Position numbers and translations under genes: made by a program
Assembly (NCBI GenBank): GCA_036417435.1
Contig: CM070902.1
Location: 133,723,886 to 133,787,885 of the forward strand
Origin: Inia geoffrensis
Lineage: Eukaryota; Chordata; Mammalia; Artiodactyla; Iniidae
Reading direction: 5' to 3'
DNA length: 64,000 nt
Shown: positions 56,351-64,000 of the stretch, in pieces
How positions within the stretch are numbered: the stretch's first letter is position 1
Layout: every line of letters starts with the position of its first letter
Notes under the pieces: model-generated
Told to the model about the DNA's origin: nothing
Databases searched by the model: none
The model's input: only the letters and a program-made list of their open reading frames with translations

Positions 56351-56752
56351 CTGTGTTGGCTGTGTTGATATGTGGTTTCCTGTTTTTCAAGAATTACAGC
56401 TTGACTCTCAAATATAAATAGTGTTTCTCCTTGGCTAAGTAATTCTTTCTAATCATTATGGGAATAAAAAAGCAGGTATTTTCATTTAGCATTATGGACA
56501 TATATTTGTGACTCCAAAGGAGAATATGCAGACGTATTAAACAGACATGTGGTATTTATTTGCACCAAATAAAGATCCCTACCTTCCTAAAAATTAAATG
56601 CAAGGGCTTAGGAACCATCTCCCTTAGTGCTTCAAATCTATTATTCAAGTTTTGAAAGGTCAGTTCACATCCCTATGTAAATCAGGATATACTCATACCA
56701 TTTTGTTCTATCTTACAGATACAGTGAATATATGCAGAATATATGCATATGG

Positions 56753-56948
56753 CAGTGTTTTTCAAACTTATAGTAAGCATCAGAATCTCCTGGAAGGCTT
56801 TTAAGACACAGATGTGTCTCTTCCTCCCCCACTCCCCAAGTTTCTGATTCAGTAGTTCTGGGGTAATGCCCAAGAATTTACACTTGTAACATGTTTGCAG
56901 GTGATATTGATGCTTCTAGTTCTGGAATTACACTTTGAGGACTACTGC
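56753..56948. mobile_element. MER5-type hAT DNA transposon remnant
   Basis: Inverted ends cagtgtttttcaaacttata and cactttgaggactactg. Inside, 'gcatcagaatctcctggaag' and 'tttctgattcagtagttctg'. Confidence 0.85.
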
Positions 56949-57660
56949 AGTATAGCAGAGAATTTAAAAGCATGGTTTCTAAGCCAGACAGCTTGGGCTT
57001 GAATCTTGGATATGCCACCTACTAGCTGTCAGACCTTAGGCAAATTACTTAACTTCTTGTCAAGAACTGTTAAGGCTCTGAGATTTTACCCTGCTTTCAG
57101 GGTAACAAGCTAACCCGCCACAGTTTCATGGACTCTTGGGAATGGGTTTATTATTCATAATAATAGCTGTGGCCAGAGTATCACCATTTTCTTATACTGG
57201 TTCCCTAAGCCCCAGTTTCCAAAGAAGGGAGATGTGGAGAGAGTCAGACGTTACCTGCAAACACAGTGGATTATATTAAGGAGAGGAACCCTGATCTTAG
57301 GGAATGCTAATCTTTTATAATGGGCAGTAAGCATGACTGCCTTTTGTTACAGAGGGAGACATTATCTTGATTATACTGGATAGTAAACCTGCCACCCTTT
57401 GCTCTAGAAGGAGACATTATATTTTTCAAAGCTGTTCTCTATACAAGTATCTTTAAAGATTGTATGGAACAAAGGCAATTGGTGCCTCTGCTTGTACAAT
57501 ATGCAGAAATGACCCATGGAGAGTTGGCTCCCAATACTTTTCCATTCCTTTATACAATGGAGTTAACAATATTGTAGTATCTCCCTTACTGGGTAGTTGG
57601 GTAGATTAAAGGTAATAAGACTTGGCAAGTGCTTGAAGCAGAACATAATAAGTGCTACAT
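56945..57660 (+). repeat. MIR, forward, split by an LTR-like insertion
   Basis: Left: agcatggtttctaagccaga, 'gggcttgaatcttggatatg' and 'caaattacttaacttct'. Right, from about 57545: 'tttatacaatggagttaaca', 'gggtagattaaaggtaataa' and 'agtgctacataaatattt'. The two halves make one MIR with about 490 bases inserted. Confidence 0.75.
57059..57548 (+). mobile_element. Candidate solo LTR inserted in the MIR
   Basis: About 490 bases starting TGTCAAGAACTGTTAAGG, containing 'ccctgctttcagggtaacaa' and a repeated 'gagggagacattat'/'aaggagacattat' pair (about 57352 and 57409), and ending near CTCCCAATACTTTTCCA. TG...CA ends, length and clean interruption of a MIR fit an LTR. The exact ends and target duplication are not resolved. 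Confidence 0.5.
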
Positions 57661-57879
57661 AAATATTTCCTATTATTACTCCTGAAGGAAAAACATTTGT
57701 TTTTTTTTAATGGTAAGTATTGCCTTATAAGATGAAATAATTGCTTTACTGAGTATCCCTAACTTTGAGTTCATTCCAAGAAACTTCTTTAGTGGGTCTA
57801 AGTTCTAAAATGGCGATGATGCATTGTATGATAATCTTACCATTCCATGGGGAATGAGGCTTAAATATTTACTACCAAC

Positions 57880-58255
57880 ATTCATGTGCTCTCCCATGTG
57901 TCTCCACCTCCTTAAATTATACAGAATCATGTGACTAATTCTGTCCAGTGGGCTGTCTATGGGAGTAACATATATTCCTGGACTGAAGCATTTAAGTGGC
58001 TCTTATGAGACCCTCCACCTCTATTTTTTACTATAGTAAACCCTGGAGCCACATTTTGAGATAGTGGAGCTTCCAACTTGGCTTTTTTCCAGCTTAGGTT
58101 TCTCAGTGTGGAGAAAACTCCCTGCCTCCTTCTTACACCCCTCCCCTCCCCCCCGCAATATGCAATGGACATAAAGAATAATCAGGAAGTAAGTTTTTGT
58201 GCTATCAAGCCACTGAAATTTGGGGGTTAATTTGCCACTATAGCATTACTATATT
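57880..58255 (+). repeat. MLT1-like LTR remnant
   Basis: tcatgtgactaattctgtcc, 'agtgggctgtctatgggag' and 'atcaagccactgaaatttgg'...'taatttgccactatagc' resemble MLT1 3' wording. Confidence 0.6.
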
Positions 58256-58439
58256 CCAGTATCTATAATACCTGCCTACTGTGAGAAAGTTGACAGTCAA
58301 TTATTTTAAAATATAGGCTCTGAGTATATATATGTAAAGCTGGACACAGAGCTTGCATTCTGTGGAGGAGATATAAACATTAACATATTTATTTACTTAG
58401 CATAAGTTAATTTCAGATAGTGGTAAGTACTATGAAAAG

Positions 58440-58870
58440 ATAAGTGTGGCCAACACTGTTCTTTTCTTCCCCAGTGCTCATTCCCATTTTTTTGTTGCTA
58501 AGAGAACCTTGATTGTGTGTGGGATTACATTGTGCCCAGCCTTAGGCGGTAGATCATGTTTGTTCTCAGCCAGTGACAACAATTTGTATCCTGATTTACC
58601 TGCAGCTGGAGGAGGCCACGTGACCTAGTTCTGGTTTTTAGATAGGTTTGGGGAAGGATTCCTCTCCTGACAAAAGGAGAGAGATGTGGCTGACATAGCC
58701 ACACCTTCCTCCTCTCATCTTCTACCTGCCTTGCATGTTGAAAAGCCGTCTGGTTATGGCAGCAACCTTTTTGTACCATGAAATGACAAACATAAAGACA
58801 GCGTGCTAAATATGGCAGAGCCAGAATTCCTGATGGCCTCACTGAACAGCTAAAATTATACCAGTAGCCA
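58440..58870. repeat. Old interspersed repeat (LTR-like), not assigned
   Basis: ctggaggaggccacgtgacc, 'gaaggattcctctcctgaca' and 'gttatggcagcaaccttttt' read like a mammalian fossil LTR. No gene is supported; the minus 105-codon frame is unrecognised. Confidence 0.45.
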
Positions 58871-59579
58871 CCTTCCTCTAGACTTGCTATAGGAGAAGTA
58901 GAAACCTCTATTAATTAAGCACTTGTTACTTGCAGCTAGGCACATTCTGAATCCGTATAGAGTATAATGGAATAGAGCATGGGTTGGCAGGAGGGCACAG
59001 CAGCGCTACATTAGCTACTGTATTCAGGAGAGACCTCTTTGAGAATTTATCATTTGAGCTGAGACCTGAATGATGGGAGGGAGCTGACAAGGTGTGGGAT
59101 GTGTACTTGAGTCTGGGGGCAGCACCAGAGCCCCCTAGAACAAGGATTTGAAGTGGAGAAGAGAAAGTTGGGGAAATCATGTTCCATTATGAATTTCTAG
59201 GCATGTGGGCTTCATGTGGCACTGGAGAGCTAAAGGAATTGTAGGTACTCAGGTCAGTTTGCGGCCCTGGGAGATTGTGGGATACTTGGGGTAGAGTTCT
59301 GGAGAATTCAGATGAAAACAGTGTATGACCCATGACTCACCCATGACACGTTGCCAATTACCAAGAGACTGTTATTCCTGGAGGGTATGTGTGGAAAAGG
59401 GGAAGGAGATCTGACCAGGGACTACTGACCAGTCCAGACATCCTCTGGTCTCTGGACAGTTATTTTCCTAATATTCTCCTTTGGAAACTGGGTCATGGTC
59501 ATGGGGCTTTGAGACCTGCTTAGCGCTGTTTGTCCAGTTGAAAAGCTTCTCTAATGTATGGATTGTCCCTAGCATGTGC

Positions 59580-59830
59580 TTTGGTTGGCAGAAAGATAAC
59601 CAGAACAACTACTACAACCATTTATTGAATGCTCACCATGAGCTTGGCATTGTGCTAAAAACATTACACCCATTTTATTTAACCCTACAACAACCCCAGG
59701 AAGCCCCATATTACTGATGAGAAGGCTGAGACCTTGGGGGAGAACAGTGATTTTCTTGAGGTTATATACCTAGTAGGTTGCAAAGCAGGCCTTTAAACAA
59801 GCATGTCACAAAGACTGCTGAGAGTAGGCT
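59580..59830 (-). repeat. MIR, reverse
   Basis: catttattgaatgctcacca, 'tattactgatgagaaggctg', 'ttgaggttatatacctagta' and 'gttgcaaagcaggcctttaa' are in reverse-MIR order. Confidence 0.85.
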
Positions 59831-60179
59831 CCCCAGAATGTGCTAAGTTTGGGAGCACTTAATGACCTAGAACAGAATATTTGAAAATATCCTGAATCAT
59901 TTTTCTGTATTCCTCCTCTCTGTTTCCTTGTAATTATATATGTATATGGTGTAAATGTCTATAAAACTTAAAAAAAAATTTTTTTTTTTTTACTTGAAAT
60001 GTTTTACCTATTTTGGGGAGAAAAGTAGTTTGATGTACATGACATTTTTATTTCTGAATAAATTTGCATTGCAAGAGTCTGGAAGGCCTATGAAGGGTCA
60101 CTTAAATAGCTCTGGCAAGGTACAGCCCTACATGCAGCATAGTCTGTTTCACTTACATAAAGTAAGATAGACATTGCTG

Positions 60180-60370
60180 ACTTAAATAAGAACTGCTATG
60201 TATTGAATGCCCATGATGTGCCAGTGTGCTGGGCATTTTAGCTAGATCTATAAAACACTCTTCTCAGTAACTCTGTAAAATAGGCTGTTTTCCATTTTAC
60301 AGATGGGAGCACTGAGGCTGGTAGGGCTTAATTTGCCCAAAGTGATCACCTGTCTCACTTGAACTTATTT
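60180..60370 (-). repeat. MIR, reverse
   Basis: gtattgaatgcccatgatgt, 'ttccattttacagatgggag' and 'cactgaggctggtagggctt' are in reverse-MIR order. Confidence 0.85.
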
Positions 60371-60396
60371 TTTTTTGCTGTATAGAACTACGTTAT

Positions 60397-60553
60397 GTTA
60401 TGTTATTTATTTATTTGGCTGCGCCGGGTTTTAGTGGCAGCACATGGGATCTTCACTGTGGCATGCGGGATCTAGTTCCCTGACCAGGGATTGAACCCAG
60501 GCCCCCTGCATTGGGAGTGTGGAGTCTTAACCACTGGACCACCAGGAAAGTCC
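60397..60553 (-). repeat. CHR-1-like SINE, reverse
   Basis: ttggctgcgccgggttttag ... 'agttccctgaccagggattg' ... 'ggaccaccaggaaagtccc'. Confidence 0.92.
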
Positions 60554-60769
60554 CTACTCTGTTTTTAATATAGAGCCAAGTTGGAATCTTAACTGCTTGT
60601 TTTTAACGGGAGGATTTTAAACTGCCCCCCTCCCCCATTTTTTTATTCTGCTTTGTCTTTATAATCTGGAGAGAATAATATAAAAATGTATGAAAACTTC
60701 AGGAAGACCTTCTGATTTCAATATTTATGGGCTAGTACATCCCCCCCCCAACCCTTATATTTAGGGAAA

Positions 60770-61140
60770 AAAAAAATGTTTACACAGGTAATAAAGGATT
60801 CATAGCATATAGAATAAAAGATGAAAGTGCCCCTTTCCAGAGAAGCCACTATTAACAGTTTGGTTCTGTGTGTGTGTTTGTGTGTGTGTGTGTTATGGGT
60901 GTGTGTTATGCATAAATATAAAAGGAAAGCATTTTCTTTTCAAACAAATTGGCTCACATTGTACATTTTGTTCAGTGTCTTGTTTGGATAAACCTATTCT
61001 TTTTGATGTTTCATTGTGTCTCATGTGCCATAATTTATTTACCATTTCTGTGTTTATATGTATTAGGTTGTTACCACTTTTTTTTTTGCTATTATAAACA
61101 ACATTTTTATTGCACAAACCTTCTTGTACAAATGTGACTT
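60770..61140 (-). repeat. Old L1M fragment, reverse, with a GT-rich run
   Basis: gaagccactattaacagttt, 'tgccataatttatttaccat', 'ttaggttgttaccacttttt' and 'cttcttgtacaaatgtgac' are old L1 3' phrases. The (GT)n-rich segment is at 60866-60906. Confidence 0.65.
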
Positions 61141-61603
61141 TTTAAGAAAGATTTTCAAAGGAGACATTAACTGAAGCATATACTAATTGCCTTTCTTAGC
61201 AGTAGTTTAGGGTTATAACTTCCTGACTACAGTAGGCCTCCATTCTAACCTAACCTTATATCTGAGTTGTGTGGCTACTCTGTACAGCTGTGCAAATCAT
61301 ACATACATGAGCATCAAAGCAGACTTTCATAAGCTGAATTTGGTCTTTCCTGTGAGACGTAAAAGTCAATAATCTGGTGATATAGCCTCCTTACCCTTGC
61401 CTCTGTGGAACGGATTAAGCCACCATACAAGGTTATGAATTTGAATTGTACACACAAGTCCCTGGCTGTGCCCAGGGGCCAGATACCTCAGAGAATATGT
61501 CTCTTCACTTTGTACTTCACTCACCCACCCAAGAAACCAGTAGTGAGATCCAGAGATTCAGCTGACTCCTTCAGCCTTGGACTTGTCAGTTCCTAGGACC
61601 ATT

Positions 61604-61840
61604 AAAAAAATTTTTTTTAAATTAATTAATTATTATTATTTTTTTTTGCGGTACACGGGCCTCTCACTGTTGTGGCCTCTCCCGTTGCAGAGCACAGGCT
61701 CCGGACGCGCAGGCGCAACGGCCATGGCTCATGGTCCCAGCCGCTCCTCAGCATGTGGGATCTTCCCGGACCGGGGCACAAACCCGTGTCCCCTGCATCG
61801 GCAGGCAGACTCTCAACCACTACGCCACCAGGGAAGCCCC
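61604..61840 (-). repeat. CHR-family SINE, short (deletion) form, reverse
   Basis: Poly-T, gcggtacacgggcctctcac, end 'gccaccagggaagcccc'. Perfect 12-bp flank cctaggaccatt at 61592-61603 and 61841-61852. Confidence 0.95.
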
Positions 61841-61865
61841 CCTAGGACCATTTTTTAAAAAACAA

Positions 61866-61916
61866 GCTGGCTGGCTGGCTTGCTTGCTTGCTTTATTTAT
61901 TTATTTATTTATTTAT
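61866..61916. repeat. Composite tetranucleotide repeat
   Basis: (ggct)n passes into (tgct)n and then (ttat)n without a break. Confidence 0.9.
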
Positions 61917-62098
61917 AGCAGTTAAGTTCACAGCAAAATTGAGTGGAAGGTATAGAGATTTCCCGTAGACCTCCCTGTCCCCATCCCCACCCCTAGCTTC
62001 CCCCATAATCAATTGTCTCCTACTAGGGTGGTACATTTGTTACAACTGAGGAGCATGAACATTGACACATCATTATCACCCAGAGTGCTAGACCATCT
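61917..62098. repeat. L1M 3' UTR fragment
   Basis: ttcacagcaaaattgagtgg, 'gtggtacatttgttacaact' and 'acattgacacatcattatca' are a typical old L1 segment. Confidence 0.7.
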
Positions 62099-62104
62099 TT
62101 TACT

Positions 62105-62640
62105 ACGGCTCTGCCTGGTTTGCTGGTCACTTCCTTTAAGACTTTGCTCAAATGTTTCCTTCTCTGACCACTCTATATAAAATTGTAACACCTTACCTCC
62201 TTTCCTCTCTGGCACTCTATACTGTTCACTTTGTTTTTCTCCTTTTCTTTTCTTTTTTTTTTTTTTGCGGTACGCAGACCTCTCACTGTTGTGGCCTCTC
62301 CCGTTGTGGAGCACAGGCTCCGGACACGCAGGCTTAGCGGCCGTGGCTCACGGGCCCAGCTGCTCTGGGGCATGTGGGATATTCCCCGACCGGGGCACGA
62401 ACCCGTGTCCCCTGCATCGGCAGGCAGACTCTCAACCACCGCGCCACCAGGGAAGCCCTGTTTTTCTCCTTTTAAAGTCTAACATCTATATATTATGTTT
62501 CATCTTTGCCTACCTCCTGTAGTTTGTCAGCTCAGCATGGCAAGTGCTTATTTCCTTCACTTTCTTATTCTTACAGTAGATACCCAGGAAATATTTGTTG
62601 GCTCAGTGAGTACATGAACAAACAAGGGAACTCAGGACCG
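62105..62640 (+). repeat. L2 3' end, split by a SINE
   Basis: actttgctcaaatgtttcct...'ctctctggcactctatactg' on the left, and 'cagtagatacccaggaaatatttgttggctc' on the right of the SINE. Confidence 0.75.
62247..62458 (-). repeat. CHR-family SINE, short (deletion) form, reverse
   Basis: Poly-T, gcggtacgcagacctctcac, end 'gcgccaccagggaagccc'. Perfect 15-bp flank tgtttttctcctttt at 62232-62246 and 62459-62473. Confidence 0.96.
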
Positions 62641-62884
62641 CTCTGTCAGGTTGACATCCCTCAAAAGCCCCCCTGCCCCCTCCCTTGCTGCCCTCCTTTC
62701 TCCACCAATCCGCCCTGGGATGGGTACTGTTGGGCCGCAAGCAGGTGGGCCATCCTCACTGGGAGGGCTTTGTTGGAGACTGCCATCATGGACTCTTGAG
62801 AAGGCTTTACAGTGTTAAGAAGATTAATGCCAAAGCAAATGCCTACTATTTTATTGATAATTTGCTGTGGGCCAGCCCTGCATG

Positions 62885-62972
62885 TTGAGAGAGAAAGAGA
62901 GAGAGGGGAGGTGGGGGAAGGGGGAGGGAAAGGAGGGTAGAGAAAGGCAGAGGAAGAAGGAGAAACAGAAGT
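62885..62972. repeat. Purine-rich (GA)n tract
   Basis: Nearly pure A/G from 62885 to 62970, beginning gagagagaaagagagagagg. Confidence 0.92.
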
Positions 62973-62982
62973 ATGTGTTTGA

Positions 62983-63113
62983 GGGACTTCCCCAGTGGTC
63001 CAGTGGTTAGGACTCTGCACTTTCACTGCTGAGGGTGCAGGTTCAGTCCCTGGTCGGGGAACTAGGATCCTGCAAGCTGCTCAGTGTGCACCCCCACCCC
63101 CGCAAAAAAAAAA
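62983..63113 (+). repeat. CHR-1-like SINE
   Basis: gggacttccccagtggtcca head, B box (ggttcagtccc), 'tcggggaactaggatcct', then A9. The left flank atgtgtttga is at 62973-62982. Confidence 0.93.
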
Positions 63114-63125
63114 TGTGTGTTTGAT

Positions 63126-63455
63126 GGGCTTCCCTCATGGCACAGTGGTTAATCTGCCTGCGAATGCAGGGGACACGGGTTTGAGCCCTGGTCCGGGAAG
63201 ATCCCACATGCCGTGGAGCAACTAGCCCGTGAGCCACAACTACTGAGCCTGCGCTCTAGAGCCTGTGCACCACAACTGCTGAAGCCCGAGCCCCTAGAGC
63301 CCATGCTCCCCGACAAGAGAAGCCACTGCAATGAGAAGCCTGCGGATCACAGTGAAGAGCAGACCCCGCTTGCCACAACTAGAGAAAAGCCCGCCAGCAG
63401 CAACAAAGACCCAGTGCAGCCAAAAATAAAATAAATTAATAATAATTTAAAAAAT
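63126..63455 (+). repeat. CHR-family SINE, long form
   Basis: gggcttccctcatggcacag head, long body, AAT-rich tail. The flank gtgtttga is repeated on both sides and a third time before the preceding SINE. Confidence 0.94.
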
Positions 63456-63459
63456 CATG

Positions 63460-64000
63460 TGTTTGAGAGAGGGAAAGTGAGAGAGTAAGGGGGCAGAGTG
63501 AGGGAGGTGATTGGGATTTGACTTGGAGAATTTAGGAAACTTGCCTAGGGCCACTATAGCCAGTTGAAGGAGTGGCCTACTCCAAAGCATGTTTGACCCT
63601 GAAAATTTGAGCTCTACTAGTGTGAGTTTAATTAGAATATTTGTAGCATCTGTGTTACATTCTTTTGGGGGAGGAGATAGAGTGACAAGTGGTATCTACT
63701 AATATGAAACATTGTAGTCAGCAAGTCAGCATTTTTAATTTCATGGAGGGAGAGATAAAAGACCTTATCAAGAGGCAGGGTAGAGCTGAAGGACTGTATT
63801 CAGCTCTTCTTCAGCCTTAGGCAAAAAGTATAACAGCCTCTTAAAGTAGCAGACAAGCTAAAATTGTTACAAATTTAACATCATGTTTCCATTTGTATCA
63901 AATAGTTTGTTAAATTAGTACTAAGATAATTTGGTAACATACCCTTTGCCTTAAGGATGTTTGAAAAAATAGAAACTATTTAAAGCAAGTTAGGATAAGA
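63460..64000. other. Window end, unassigned intron sequence
   Basis: A short (GA)-rich start, then a MIR-like scrap near 63530-63600 (aacttgcctagggccactat). No exon seen before the window ends. Confidence 0.4.

Larger units (their letters stand above)
52159..64000 (+). other. Probable start of AFF1 intron 1
   Basis: From the donor to the window end I see no exon-like open segment with splice sites, and no AFF1 N-terminal coding sequence. The content is unique sequence plus the SINE, MIR, L1, L2 and LTR pieces listed separately. Confidence 0.5.

Overview
This window is mammalian genomic DNA and almost certainly cetacean. The best evidence is the dense set of about thirty CHR-family (tRNA-derived) SINEs. 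They include many of the short form that ends in a GAGAGGCC...GTACCGC-A(n) tail, which I know as a whale/dolphin deletion subfamily. The L1 3' ends are of the cetartiodactyl type. Nothing bacterial is present, and most open frames lie inside SINEs and LINEs.

Two gene loci can be supported. (1) On the minus strand, three coding exons (9594..9530, 4887..4733, 4314..4181) join through phase-compatible introns into an intact 117-codon reading frame. It has an optimal Kozak start and a TGA stop. I recognise it as the orthologue of the uncharacterised human gene C4orf36, whose product is also 117 residues as I remember it. A CpG island at about 10.33-11.17 kb lies just upstream and is its probable promoter. 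(2) On the plus strand, a second CpG island at about 51.65-52.33 kb carries a consensus splice donor at 52158/52159 and no ATG in the preceding exon. The roughly 41 kb head-to-head spacing from C4orf36 matches what I remember of human 4q21.3, where C4orf36 (minus) and AFF1 (plus) diverge. I therefore infer that this is the AFF1 promoter with non-coding exon 1, and that 52.16-64.0 kb is the start of AFF1 intron 1.

Layout: 0-4.1 kb, L1 and MIR remnants plus a strong CTCF-like motif just past the C4orf36 stop. 4.18-9.66 kb, C4orf36 exons, with intron 1 loaded with SINEs, an L1 nested in an older L1, and MIRs. 10.1-11.2 kb, SINE and CpG promoter. 11.2-51.6 kb, the intergenic space between the divergent promoters. 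This holds nested L1 and MLT1-type LTR insertions (17-21 kb), SINE clusters (21-22, 27-28, 34-35 kb), an old L1 cut by SINEs (33-34.6 kb), L1M ORF2 remnants (37-38.7 kb), a decayed ERV-L pol segment (39.5-41.1 kb), old LTRs and L2/MIR fossils. 51.65-64 kb, AFF1 promoter and first intron, with a candidate LTR inserted in a MIR (57 kb) and a SINE pair at a reused target site (63 kb).

I found no convincing undescribed biological system. The most interesting observations are the competing splice donors in C4orf36 exon 1, one of which creates a stop; two places where successive SINEs reused one target site and left three target-site copies; a back-to-front L1 in which the inverted block is the part missing from its partner; a near-perfect 135-bp duplication at 14.1-14.4 kb; and a cluster of overlapping palindromes at 47.6 kb. 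Family names come from memory of consensus sequences. No database search was run.
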